Shown: positions 24,972 through 33,678 of the stretch, in pieces
How the letters are laid out: each line of letters begins with the position of its first letter
Numbering within the stretch: the first letter of the stretch is position 1
NCBI RefSeq assembly: GCF_014202945.1
Contig: NZ_JACHHW010000004.1
Coordinates: 62,001 to 126,000 of the forward strand
From: Zhongshania antarctica
GTDB lineage: Bacteria > Pseudomonadota > Gammaproteobacteria > Pseudomonadales > Spongiibacteraceae
DNA length: 64,000 nucleotides
Direction of reading: 5' to 3'
Notes under the pieces: model-generated
What the model was told of the DNA's origin: nothing
Databases searched by the model: none
The model's input: the letters and a program-made list of their open reading frames with translations, nothing else
Position numbers and translations under genes: made by a program

Positions 24972-27446
24972 ATGAGTGCTCGCTCCATTTTCGCCGCATA
25001 TTGGACGCTTACTGCTGCCGTTTTGTCTCCCTTAGCAAATGCAGCGTTGCTAGAAGAAGTCGTGGTTACCGCCCAGCACCGCTCCCAGAGTTTACAGGAT
25101 GTCCCTGTGTCGGTAAGCGCAATCGGTGGTGATAAAATGATGGAAGCGGGCATCAACCGCATGGAAGACCTCCAGGCTTACGTCCCCAATTTAACGGTTA
25201 CCGAGAGTGGCATCAGTACTGATATTTATATTCGCGGTATTGGCACCGGCATGAATCAGGGCTTCGAACAGTCTGTGGGAATGTATGTTGATGGCATTTA
25301 CTACGGCCGTGCACAATTAGCGAGGGCGCCATTTCTTGACTTGGCGCGGGTTGAAGTCTTGCGTGGTCCACAAAACATACTGCACGGCAAAAACAGTATC
25401 GCTGGCGCGGTTAACTTAATAACGGCGGATTCGACTGAGTATTTCGAGGGCTTGTTGTCAACTTTGTACGAGCCAAATTTTGAAGAAGAAGTATATGATC
25501 TGATGCTGTCGGGCCCTTTGACCGATACTGTTGGTGTGAGATTCGCCGCACGCTTGCGTGAGTATGGTGGGTTTATGGAGGACTTGTTTCAGAAAATAGA
25601 TGGCCCGCAGTATGACCAGCAAACCTTTCGCTTAAAAATTAACTGGCAAGCCTCGGATGCAACAAAGGTGTCCTTAAAGATAGAAGAGGGGAGTTTTGAC
25701 TCCCTTGGTCGCCAAGCCGAAATTATTAATGATGAACCCTCCACCTCCGACGTATTTTTGTTTACTGGCCGCACTGAGGCGGAAATTCTTGATGACACCC
25801 AATTTCCGGGAGTTGTAAACGTAGATACTGACGATTCGGTTCGCAATAATTATCAGGATTACAAAGCGGCCTCTAATGGCAATTACAGTAATAACGATAC
25901 CCGTAATTTGACGTTAAACGTCACTAATAGTACGGAGTCCGGACACGAATTCACCTCGATAACCGGCTATATGCATTACGAATACAGTGATCTATGCGAT
26001 TGTGATGCGACTCCGGCTAAATTGTTTAAACTTGAACTCGGCGAAGATTATTCTCAGTTCAGCCAGGAGTTGCGTTGGATGTCGCCAGGAGGCGAAAAAC
26101 TTGAATATATCGGCGGTATTTACTTGCAGCGCAATGAGCTCGATTTTCGCGATAAGTTAATTCAAGATTCCGATGTGGTTGTTCAGTTACTTAATGCGGC
26201 TGATTATCTTGAAGCGGGTGGACGGGGTGATGTTGATCCTAATCCTTTAGGCGGATCACCCGCCGAAATTCTAGGGATTGGTGATGCTGGTAATGCAGTT
26301 GAAAATATTACCGCGCCACGGACATTTTTAAGTACATCGAATATATTTTCTGCATTCTTACAGGCCACGTTCCACTTTGGTGATGATTGGCGTATGACCT
26401 TGGGTGGTCGCGAAACTATAGAGAAAAAGACCGGTAGTCGTAAGCTCGACTTGGCAGATCTCGATGGAAATTCGCTGCCCGTCGGCGAGGTAGATACGGT
26501 TTCAGGCATTACGTTTTCAGCTGAGCGGCACGATCTAAGAGGCACGCGCACCGAAAAATCGTTTTCCCCGCTACTGAACTTTCAGTGGGATTACTCTGCC
26601 GATGGCATGGCTTACTTCACCGCAACTAAAGGTGTTAAAGCGGGCGGCTTTGATGCTCGCTCCAATATGTCGCCAAGTGCCGAGCCTACGCCCCGTAATC
26701 CCGGTGCGGTAGTTGCTAATCAAAGTGTACTAATCGGTACTTTTGAATACGAAGAAGAGGAGGCGACCAGCCTCGAATTAGGTCTGAAAACGGGCTTGCT
26801 CGATGGTTCGGCGGAGATAAACCTTGCCGCGTTTTACACCCAATACGATAACCTGCAAATCAGTATTTTTGACGGCACCTTAGGCTTTAATGTTGGTAAT
26901 GCAAAGGAGGCTGTGACTATGGGTATTGAAATGGATGGCCGCTGGCAGCTAACCGATTATCTGAGTCTCGGCGGCGCACTCGCGGTGATGGATTTTGAAT
27001 TTACGGATTTTGAAAACGGCCAATGTCGACAAGACCAAGCGCCAACAGCAAGCAACGGCGTGAATTGTGATTATACCGGGATGAGCAACCAGTATGTTGC
27101 CGACTGGTCAGGTACATTTCTGGTCGGTTATGTGCGACCCATTAGCCCGACCTTGGGCATCGGTCTTGGCTTGGATTTTGTATTTACGGATAAATACAAC
27201 CCATCCTCCAACCTCGATCCACGGGTTGAGCAAAATGGTTTTGTAAAAGTGAATGGCCGCATCGGTGTTGGCGCCATTGATAAACAGTGGGAGTTGGCGC
27301 TGGTTGGTAAAAACCTCACTGACGAAGTGATTATTGTTTACGCCGCTGACACGCCTTTATCAAAAACGATTTTTGGCGCCACCAGTCATACCGGTTTCTT
27401 AGAGCCACCTCGCTCAATTGCCATGCAATTTACCTATCGTATGTGA
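24972..27446 (+). CDS. TonB-dependent outer-membrane receptor
   Basis: 824 residues from ATG 24972: signal peptide (about 1-24, ending ANA), a TonB-box-like LEEVVVTA, plug domain (about 35-150, VEVLRGPQNILHGKNS), and a 22-strand barrel ending in a C-terminal aromatic strand (MQFTYRM). GAGG lies 7-8 nt before this start; ATGs at 24921 and 24936 would bury the signal peptide behind 12-17 extra residues. The sequence is of the broad family that includes receptors for hydrophobic or aromatic substrates in catabolic bacteria, not a clear siderophore receptor. It is followed by a terminator and a secreted START protein. Confidence 0.88.
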   Translation: MSARSIFAAYWTLTAAVLSPLANAALLEEVVVTAQHRSQSLQDVPVSVSAIGGDKMMEAGINRMEDLQAYVPNLTVTESGISTDIYIRGIGTGMNQGFEQSVGMYVDGIYYGRAQLARAPFLDLARVEVLRGPQNILHGKNSIAGAVNLITADSTEYFEGLLSTLYEPNFEEEVYDLMLSGPLTDTVGVRFAARLREYGGFMEDLFQKIDGPQYDQQTFRLKINWQASDATKVSLKIEEGSFDSLGRQAEIINDEPSTSDVFLFTGRTEAEILDDTQFPGVVNVDTDDSVRNNYQDYKAASNGNYSNNDTRNLTLNVTNSTESGHEFTSITGYMHYEYSDLCDCDATPAKLFKLELGEDYSQFSQELRWMSPGGEKLEYIGGIYLQRNELDFRDKLIQDSDVVVQLLNAADYLEAGGRGDVDPNPLGGSPAEILGIGDAGNAVENITAPRTFLSTSNIFSAFLQATFHFGDDWRMTLGGRETIEKKTGSRKLDLADLDGNSLPVGEVDTVSGITFSAERHDLRGTRTEKSFSPLLNFQWDYSADGMAYFTATKGVKAGGFDARSNMSPSAEPTPRNPGAVVANQSVLIGTFEYEEEEATSLELGLKTGLLDGSAEINLAAFYTQYDNLQISIFDGTLGFNVGNAKEAVTMGIEMDGRWQLTDYLSLGGALAVMDFEFTDFENGQCRQDQAPTASNGVNCDYTGMSNQYVADWSGTFLVGYVRPISPTLGIGLGLDFVFTDKYNPSSNLDPRVEQNGFVKVNGRIGVGAIDKQWELALVGKNLTDEVIIVYAADTPLSKTIFGATSHTGFLEPPRSIAMQFTYRM

Positions 27447-27455
27447 TACTTGTTG

Positions 27456-27484
27456 ATAACGACGCTAGCGCTTAGCGTCGTTAT
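27456..27484 (+). terminator. Hairpin terminator after the TonB receptor gene
   Basis: A perfect 12-bp stem (27456-27467 with 27473-27484) and a 5-nt loop, followed by TATTA-rich sequence. It lies in the 69-bp gap before the START gene, so it may attenuate instead of fully stopping read-through. Confidence 0.65.
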
Positions 27485-27515
27485 TATTAAATTCCACTAA
27501 AAGGAGTTGGTTTTA

Positions 27516-28178
27516 ATGTTGAAAATAAAACAGTTGATACTGCTTACCGGTCTAGTCTTTTCTGGTTTTAGTGCACAGGCCATTGATTGGGAGCTTGCGA
27601 AAGAGGCTGAGGGCATAAAAGTATATACCGGCGCCGTTGCTGGCTCGGACTACAAAGCCTTTCGCGGTGAAGTGATAGTTGACGCCGAGCTTAATCAGTT
27701 GATGGCCGTATTGGACGACACCGCTAATTTTGCGAACTGGATGTACAATTGTAAATCACCGAAATTACTTTATAAGGCGAGTTTATTAGATCGTTATCAG
27801 TATCTGAAAAACGATTTTCCTTGGCCGGCGAAAGATCGAGAAATGATTTTGCGCAATGAAATTAGCCAAGATCCTGTAAGCCGAGTGACCACGGTAAAAT
27901 TGAGCTCGGTTGCGCCTGAAAAGCTACCCACTCCGGCTAGGCAGGCTATGCCCAAAGCCGGGGCAGCGGTTCGTATGGAGGCGGTGCAGGGCTTCTTTGA
28001 GCTAAGCCCAGTAGGCGATACGCAAACCAAGGTGATATTTCAGCTGCATTTAGATCCTGGTGGTGGTTTGCCGGCAGGCTTGGTGAACGCGCTCATAGTA
28101 GACAATCCCTTTGAGACCTTGAAGGCACTGACTAAGCAAGCAGTGAGACCTGAATACGCCAATTTTAATCCTTTCTGA
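27516..28178 (+). CDS. Secreted START-domain lipid-binding protein
   Basis: 220 residues from ATG 27516 (AAGGAG 9 nt upstream; a TTG at 27507 is too close to that site). Signal peptide about 1-21, ending AQA, then a single START/SRPBCC domain (WELAKEAEGIKVYTG; a YKAFRGEV strand; FPWPAKDREM, the conserved START loop; FQLHLDPGG near the C-terminal helix). START domains hold one hydrophobic ligand such as a sterol or phospholipid. The protein should be periplasmic. It follows a TonB receptor, which suggests it receives or shields an imported lipid; the ligand is unknown. Confidence 0.85.
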   Translation: MLKIKQLILLTGLVFSGFSAQAIDWELAKEAEGIKVYTGAVAGSDYKAFRGEVIVDAELNQLMAVLDDTANFANWMYNCKSPKLLYKASLLDRYQYLKNDFPWPAKDREMILRNEISQDPVSRVTTVKLSSVAPEKLPTPARQAMPKAGAAVRMEAVQGFFELSPVGDTQTKVIFQLHLDPGGGLPAGLVNALIVDNPFETLKALTKQAVRPEYANFNPF

Positions 28179-28280
28179 TTGCTACACCCTTTCGTTTAGC
28201 GCGGCGCTAGCCGCGTGTTGTCGTGCGCTGTGTGGTGGCTCTGCGGCTGTAAAATTTGTTCAGATTTCAACCAGTTTAAC

Positions 28281-28307
28281 TTGACATTAATTGATGGCAC
28301 ATTTAAT
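28281..28307 (+). promoter_or_regulatory. Candidate promoter of the PF10118 gene
   Basis: TTGACA (28281-28286) and TTTAAT (28302-28307) with a 15-bp spacer. The -10 overlaps the left edge of the 24-bp palindrome, as expected of a repressible promoter. ACATTAATT occurs both in the -35 region and inside the palindrome. Confidence 0.45.
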
Positions 28308-28329
28308 GTAACATTAATTAATGTTACAT
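28306..28329. promoter_or_regulatory. 24-bp perfect palindrome, probable repressor operator
   Basis: Half site ATGTAACATTAA directly followed by its reverse complement, 29 bp before the start codon of the PF10118 gene. A perfect 24-bp symmetry at a promoter is typical of TetR/FadR-sized operators. No TetR or GntR gene is in the window, so the regulator must be elsewhere. Confidence 0.65.
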
Positions 28330-28357
28330 AATAATATGTCTAGTTGAGGAGTGTGTT

Positions 28358-29212
28358 ATGGAAGGTCAGAGCAAAAAAATAGTGCAACCTGTGCGTCGCA
28401 ATCTCGAGTTTAATCTGCCAAAAGAGCGCATTGGCGATTGGCATGCTGGCGGGGCACACATCACGCATTTCTTTAACGCTTTATCTATTTTCTTCCCTGA
28501 TGGCGAGCGTTTTTTCATAGACAGTGTGCGTCATTACCGAGGCCGAATTCAGGATCCCGCACTCAAGGAGTCTGTACGCGGCTTTATTGGCCAGGAGGCA
28601 ATGCATGGACGCGAGCACGAGGAATACAATCAGGCCTTAGTAGATAAAGGCTTGCCCGCTGATCGTTATGGTCGCTTCGTCTTGGGTTTGCTGAAATTTT
28701 TGAGCCGTTACTCACCCAAGATTACGCAATTGGCGGGAACGATAGCGCTGGAGCATCTCACTGCAATTCTCGCGAACATGGTATTGAGTGAACCGCGTAT
28801 TCTCAAAGATGCTGAACCACGATTTGCCGCATTGTGGAAATGGCATGCGCTTGAGGAAACTGAACATAAAGCTGTAGCCTACGATGTTTTTCAGGAAGTG
28901 ATGGGCGGTGGGGTTCGAGGCTATATTCATCGTTGTCTCGCGCTGTTAACAGCGACGTTTACCTTTTGGCTACTGGTCATCCCATTTCATATTGGCTTGG
29001 TTCGCAAAGAAGGCCAAGCACTGAACATACGGGGCTGGTTCAAAGTAATGAACTTCTTATGGGGCTCACCGGGTGTGCTACGCCGCAGCATTCCTGACTG
29101 GCTGGATTATTTCAAGCCAGGCTTTCACCCCTGGGATCACAATAACGCCCATTTCCTTGACGACGTCGATGCCTTGGTGGCGGAAGTTGATGCCTACGGT
29201 GCGGCCGCGTAA
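28358..29212 (+). CDS. PF10118-family protein with di-iron-type motif
   Basis: 284 residues of the family named metal-dependent hydrolase (PF10118). The visible residues fit a four-helix di-iron site: E50, E80-x2-H83, E132 and E167-x2-H170, spaced as in ferritin-like oxygenases; extra His occur near 29-37. A hydrophobic helix at about 192-212 suggests membrane contact. AGGAG lies about 11 nt before ATG 28358. It is controlled by a palindromic promoter and precedes a Baeyer-Villiger-type monooxygenase and an SDR, so an oxidative role on a lipid-like substrate is plausible. The reaction is unproven, and the hydrolase name rests on the family only. Confidence 0.8.
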   Translation: MEGQSKKIVQPVRRNLEFNLPKERIGDWHAGGAHITHFFNALSIFFPDGERFFIDSVRHYRGRIQDPALKESVRGFIGQEAMHGREHEEYNQALVDKGLPADRYGRFVLGLLKFLSRYSPKITQLAGTIALEHLTAILANMVLSEPRILKDAEPRFAALWKWHALEETEHKAVAYDVFQEVMGGGVRGYIHRCLALLTATFTFWLLVIPFHIGLVRKEGQALNIRGWFKVMNFLWGSPGVLRRSIPDWLDYFKPGFHPWDHNNAHFLDDVDALVAEVDAYGAAA

Positions 29213-29434
29213 CGGCGGTTAGCACTGGTGCACTGCCAGCCCTCGTGGCTATCTTGATATTGTTGGGCTGTTTCATTCAGGTAGTGGGCGTGCGTTATGT
29301 CGATAGTATTCGCGAACATATTGCCAATGTCATGATTTGAGCTGGGGTGTGTCACTTGCCCGTGTTGTAAGTATTAGGGCACCCCGCGGTTATTGCATGA
29401 ATTTTGATGTGTAACGTAAAGACGAGAGAACACG

Positions 29435-30970
29435 ATGTCTAAGAATAATAATCACACCGCAGAGGAGCAAGGCGTTGCCATCATTGGCGCCGGTTTTGGC
29501 GGTATGGGCTTAGCAATACGATTGCGGCAACAGGGTGTTGACGATTTTGTGATTTACGAACAGGCCGCTGATGTTGGTGGGGTGTGGCGCGACAATATTT
29601 ACCCTGGTGCCGCTTGTGATGTGCCGTCGCACTTGTATTCTTTTTCTTTTGAACCCAATCCAGATTGGGGACGGAGCTATGGACCGCGGGCGGAAATTCA
29701 TCGCTACTTACAGCGCTGCGCGGATAAATACCAATTAGAGCAGCATATTAAGTTTAATACCTCAGTTAGTTCACTTGAGTTTAACGAACACACGGGGCTG
29801 TGGGTAATCCAATTTGCTGACGGTAGGCAGGCAAAAGCGCGAGCAGTAGTGCTGGCGATTGGCGCCTTAAATATTCCTCAGTACCCCAAGATTGATGGTC
29901 TAGAAAAGTTTGGCGGTAAAATTATGCACACCGCTGAATGGGATCAAGGCTATTCACTTATAAGTAAGCGTGTCGCGGTAATTGGTACTGGCGCGAGTGC
30001 GATTCAGGTTGTGCCCGCAATTCAGCCCGAGGTGGCGTCCTTGACGTTGTTTCAACGTACACCGCCTTGGGTTATGCCAAAATTTGACCAGCCTCAAAGC
30101 ACGGTTCGTCAGGCTCGATTTCGGCGTTGGCCATTTCTGCAGAGACTTATTCGAAATCTCCAGTATTTAATTGCCGAAAGCGTGGTGCCCGCATTTATGT
30201 GGGACAGCGTCTTAACTCGTTTTGGTGAGGCGATGGGGCGGCGTTACCTTAAAAAAATTGTCAGGGATCCGGTGCTAAGAAAGCAACTTACTCCCGAATA
30301 CGCAATGGGATGTAAACGAGTGCTGCTGTCAGATAATTACTACCCCGCGTTAACTCAGCGCAACGTCAGTGTGTTGAGTTCAGGCTTTAGCCATATTGAC
30401 GAGAAAGCGATTTACAGCGCAGATGGCCAGCGCCTTGAGGTGGATGTGCTGGTACTAGCCACCGGTTTTAAAGTGCCCGTGTCCGGCGCGCCGATGCCCG
30501 TGCGGGGCTTGGCTGGACGAGACTTAAATGACGATTGGGCTGCGGGCTCAGAGGCGTATAAGGGCATGACGGTGTCTGGTTACCCCAATTTACTTTACAT
30601 CATGGGGCCAAATACTGGGCCCGGTAATACCTCAGTTATCTTTTATATTGAGTCGCAAATTCATTATATTTTGCAGTATTTAAGTGCCTTGCGCGCTGCG
30701 CCAAATGAATACATAAATGTAAAGCCAGAGGTTCAGCGTGCATTTAACGAAGATGTGCAGCGCCGGTTTAAAGGAACCACGTGGACCTCGGGTTGCAATA
30801 GTTGGTATTTAACGGCTGACGGCAAAAACACCACCTTGTGGCCGAGTTTTTCGTGGCTATACCGGCTGCGTACGCGGCGTTTTAATAATGCAGAGTATGA
30901 ATTTGTTGAGGCCGGAGCTTCGGGTAAGGATGAAGCTGAACTTGGAGTTGAACTGGCAGCACAAAGCTAA
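29435..30970 (+). CDS. FAD-dependent Baeyer-Villiger-type monooxygenase
   Basis: 511-residue flavoprotein monooxygenase. First Rossmann motif GAGFGG at 18-23, the BVMO fingerprint F-x-G-x3-H-x3-W-D at 159-170 (Asp in place of Pro at the end), and a second Rossmann motif GTGASA at 184-189 for NADPH. It is probably cytoplasmic; BVMOs insert oxygen next to a ketone to make an ester or lactone. The SDR gene starts 9 bp after its stop, so an alcohol to ketone to ester route is suggested. The actual ketone is unknown. GAGAG lies a few bases before ATG 29435. Confidence 0.9.
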   Translation: MSKNNNHTAEEQGVAIIGAGFGGMGLAIRLRQQGVDDFVIYEQAADVGGVWRDNIYPGAACDVPSHLYSFSFEPNPDWGRSYGPRAEIHRYLQRCADKYQLEQHIKFNTSVSSLEFNEHTGLWVIQFADGRQAKARAVVLAIGALNIPQYPKIDGLEKFGGKIMHTAEWDQGYSLISKRVAVIGTGASAIQVVPAIQPEVASLTLFQRTPPWVMPKFDQPQSTVRQARFRRWPFLQRLIRNLQYLIAESVVPAFMWDSVLTRFGEAMGRRYLKKIVRDPVLRKQLTPEYAMGCKRVLLSDNYYPALTQRNVSVLSSGFSHIDEKAIYSADGQRLEVDVLVLATGFKVPVSGAPMPVRGLAGRDLNDDWAAGSEAYKGMTVSGYPNLLYIMGPNTGPGNTSVIFYIESQIHYILQYLSALRAAPNEYINVKPEVQRAFNEDVQRRFKGTTWTSGCNSWYLTADGKNTTLWPSFSWLYRLRTRRFNNAEYEFVEAGASGKDEAELGVELAAQS

Positions 30971-30979
30971 GGGGAAGTA

Positions 30980-31819
30980 GTGAAAAATTTTAAAAATAAG
31001 GTCATTGCGGTTACTGGTGCAGCATCAGGTATAGGTCGTGCCTTGGTTGAGGGCTTGTTGGCAAGTGGGGCAAACGTTGCAGCGTCGGATGTTGATAGTG
31101 CGAATTTACAGGCCCTGCGTAAACTCGGTGATGTTGGGGTTTTGCTGCTCTCCACAGTTGATGTTGGCGATCAGACTGCAATGCAGGTCTGGGCGAATGA
31201 GGTGAAAAATCATTTTGGTGAGGTCGATGGCGTAATCAATAACGCCGGTGTGGCGCTAAGCTGCCATGCGGCAGATCAACCTAGGGCGCAAATGGAGTGG
31301 TTGTTTAATATTAATTACTGGGGTGTGATTAATGGCGTGGAGGCCTTTTTGCCGGAATTAATGCGCCGCCCAGAGGCCTGTATTGTTAATATATCGTCGC
31401 TGTTTGGCTTGCTGTCAGTACCTTCGCAGTCGGCCTATAATGCGGCGAAATTTGCGGTCAGAGGTTACTCCGAGTCGCTGAGGCAAGACCTGCGAGAGAC
31501 CGCAATAAAAGTGGTGACGGTTCACCCCGGCGGCATTCAAACCAATATTGCCAATAATGGTCGGCATTTGCATTCGATCACCGGCAGCGCGGCTGATGTC
31601 GATAAAACGGCGGCGCTGTTCAATAGCATTGCGGCAACGAGCCCGGCTTATGCTGCTAAGAAAATAATGCGTGGTATGCAAAAATCTACACCACGGGTGT
31701 TGATTGGTAGCGACGCGTGGTTTTTAGATAAAGTTCAGCGCCTGTTTCCCGCTTGGTATGACCGCTTGCTTGTGCCGATGATGACTGTCGGCACGCGCAT
31801 GGCTTTAAAGCGGGTTTGA
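30980..31819 (+). CDS. SDR-family oxidoreductase, linked to the BVMO
   Basis: 279 residues: TGAASGIGR coenzyme motif, Asp in ASDVDS, NNAGVAL, catalytic Ser in NISSLFG, and YNAAK with a long C-terminal extension, typical of the SDR group next to BVMO genes in mycobacteria and marine proteobacteria. Start GTG 30980 has GGGGAAG 3-9 nt upstream and lies 9 bp after the BVMO stop, so they are one operon. It probably interconverts an alcohol and the ketone used by the BVMO; this is inference from position. Confidence 0.87.
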   Translation: MKNFKNKVIAVTGAASGIGRALVEGLLASGANVAASDVDSANLQALRKLGDVGVLLLSTVDVGDQTAMQVWANEVKNHFGEVDGVINNAGVALSCHAADQPRAQMEWLFNINYWGVINGVEAFLPELMRRPEACIVNISSLFGLLSVPSQSAYNAAKFAVRGYSESLRQDLRETAIKVVTVHPGGIQTNIANNGRHLHSITGSAADVDKTAALFNSIAATSPAYAAKKIMRGMQKSTPRVLIGSDAWFLDKVQRLFPAWYDRLLVPMMTVGTRMALKRV

Positions 31820-31822
31820 GCG

Positions 31823-32860
31823 CTATTCTTTACTTGGAATAGCGTAGGGCAGTTCAGCGACAGTGAGCAGCGCTGAACTGTTGGCAAAATGAATTTCTCC
31901 ACTTGCCACCGCGTCTTCAGTTAGCACGGCGAGTAACTCGCTATTTTGGTCGCCGCTTACCATACTCACTAAATTGCCAATACTTTGCGCAGCCTCGCCA
32001 CCAAATAATTCAGTTCCCGGGGGGTAATTTAGCCCGCTTGCTGGGAGTGTTGCTTTATAAAGTCGACGCTTGAGTTTACCCCGATATTGCATGCGGGCAA
32101 CGACTTCTTGCCCGGTATAGCAGCCCTTGCTAAAACTCACGCCGCCAATGACTTGGTAGTTCAGCATCTGCGGTATAAACATATCTTGGCTGCTGGCGCA
32201 GACCTCGCCAATGCCCGCGGCGATGTTAAGGGTCTCCCAGTAGTCCGCGCCACAAATATTGGCCGTGGGGCTGAGCTCTTGCCAAATACTGATGGCGTGT
32301 TCACTCAGGCCCCAGTACTCAAAACGCTCGCCGGCCTCGTCTAGCTGCACAATAATGCCCTTGTCGCTGCTTGTCTGGGCCATCGCCTTACTTGGCAGTT
32401 CCGTGAATATGGCCTGTAAATCTTGACGCGCAGATTTGCCGCTGATCCCGATGGCGACGCGCTCATCACTGGCGTTACGAATTTTGGCTTTGGAAAACAC
32501 AATGTATTTGCCTAATGTGTCACGGCCGCTGTCAGCAGTGTCGGCTTGCAGGCGTAATAGCGCCGTTTCTGGTGACGCCATACCGGCAATAAAGCTAATA
32601 ACCATGCGGCCCTTAATATTACAGTAACTGCCCAGCGACGCTTGTTCGGTGCTGATGGCTCGCCAATCGCAGGTGGTTTGGCCCTGCAAGAATTTACTGC
32701 AATCGGGGCCTTCGATCGCGAGAAAGCCGTATTGACTCAAGGGGCTGAGCTGCAGGCCCCCCTCGGCGCTGGGGCGATCTTGATTACTGGCTTGCCAGTA
32801 GCCGGTGCTGAAATAACTGTCAGGATAGGTTTCGCTGAGGTGCTGCCAAAATGCGTTCAT
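31823..32860 (-). CDS. ygfZ: Folate-binding protein YgfZ
   Basis: 345-residue GcvT-like tetrahydrofolate-binding protein that helps make or repair certain Fe-S enzymes. The family signature KGCYTGQE is at 245-252, with the conserved Cys247. The N-terminal GcvT fold contains LQGQTTCDW, as in E. coli YgfZ. The gene is convergent with the SDR (3-bp gap) and divergent from sdhE, the same neighbourhood as in many gammaproteobacteria. Confidence 0.92.
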   Translation of the reverse strand: MNAFWQHLSETYPDSYFSTGYWQASNQDRPSAEGGLQLSPLSQYGFLAIEGPDCSKFLQGQTTCDWRAISTEQASLGSYCNIKGRMVISFIAGMASPETALLRLQADTADSGRDTLGKYIVFSKAKIRNASDERVAIGISGKSARQDLQAIFTELPSKAMAQTSSDKGIIVQLDEAGERFEYWGLSEHAISIWQELSPTANICGADYWETLNIAAGIGEVCASSQDMFIPQMLNYQVIGGVSFSKGCYTGQEVVARMQYRGKLKRRLYKATLPASGLNYPPGTELFGGEAAQSIGNLVSMVSGDQNSELLAVLTEDAVASGEIHFANSSALLTVAELPYAIPSKE

Positions 32861-32993
32861 AGTGTCTCAATGATAAAACGGTCGAGATTAAATTCCTTAC
32901 TGGGCGCACTGCTGTGTGCTGGCCGCAGATTGACGCTATAATACGCGTTTTGCGCGCGGTTAGCTTAAGCGGGCAGTGACGTAGTGGAAAATA

Positions 32994-33254
32994 ATGGTTT
33001 CGGAAAACGAGTTCAAGCGAATTTGCTGGGCCTGCCGTCGTGGCATGCTGGAATTGGATCTGGTCATGGAGCCTTTTGTACAAAAGCGCTTTCGCGATCT
33101 CGACGAGGGGGATCAACAGCGCTTTATTAAATTGCTGGAGTGTGAAGACACTGAGCTCTTTAGTTGGTTTTTGGGTCGGGTAGAGCCTGAGGATCCCGAG
33201 CTAGTCAAAATTGTTCGTATTATTAATGCGTACGCCAAAGCCGCTGCATCTTGA
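32994..33254 (+). CDS. sdhE: FAD assembly factor SdhE
   Basis: 86-residue protein that promotes covalent FAD attachment to succinate dehydrogenase SdhA. The RGxxE motif (R16-G17, E20) needed for this is intact, and the length is normal. Start ATG 32994 follows GTGGAA. The cptA/ygfX gene begins inside its 3' end, a linkage shared with E. coli ygfY-ygfX. Confidence 0.93.
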   Translation: MVSENEFKRICWACRRGMLELDLVMEPFVQKRFRDLDEGDQQRFIKLLECEDTELFSWFLGRVEPEDPELVKIVRIINAYAKAAAS

Positions 33255-33678
33255 GTTAAAGCCGTCGCGCTGTTTGGCCGCTTATTTAGCGTTTGTACAC
33301 AGCTCGGTCGCTTGGGTGTTTGTGGCGGTTTTACCGATGGGTTGGGCACTGCTTGGGCTGGCTTTTGTTGTGCTTAGTGGGCTGTATTACTGGCGGCACG
33401 CTGTTGCGCTTAGCGGCCCACGTGCTGTTACGCAATTGCTGTTTACCGCAAACAACTGGCGAGTGAGCCGCGCTGCATTAGATAGTGAGCTTGTGGAATG
33501 GTGCGATGCGGCGTTTTTGCCGTATATGCTGGTGCTGCGATTTCGAGATAGGGGCGGGCGACGCTTTAGTGTCGTGATTGTAGCCGACCAAGTAGACCCC
33601 CAAGCCTTTCGACGCTTGCGGGTCATTGCGCGCTTTGCGCGTCTACCGAAAGACCATGGTCAGTCTGATTTTCGGTAA
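33226..33678 (+). CDS. cptA: YgfX/CptA-like membrane protein
   Basis: 150 residues from ATG 33226, overlapping sdhE by 29 bp. Two adjacent membrane helices (about 15-35 and 38-58) are followed by a soluble tail containing WRVSR-type strands, the layout of YgfX/CptA. In E. coli this protein was described as a toxin partner of the sdhE product, although sdhE itself works in flavinylation. Identification rests on layout and position; sequence conservation is low. Its last 19 bp overlap nadB on the other strand. A TTG at 33211 is an alternative start. Confidence 0.75.
   Translation: MRTPKPLHLELKPSRCLAAYLAFVHSSVAWVFVAVLPMGWALLGLAFVVLSGLYYWRHAVALSGPRAVTQLLFTANNWRVSRAALDSELVEWCDAAFLPYMLVLRFRDRGGRRFSVVIVADQVDPQAFRRLRVIARFARLPKDHGQSDFR

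Noticed and set aside
28199-28216. GC-rich hairpin after the START gene
   Set aside because: Only a 6-bp stem with no T run; too weak to call as a terminator.
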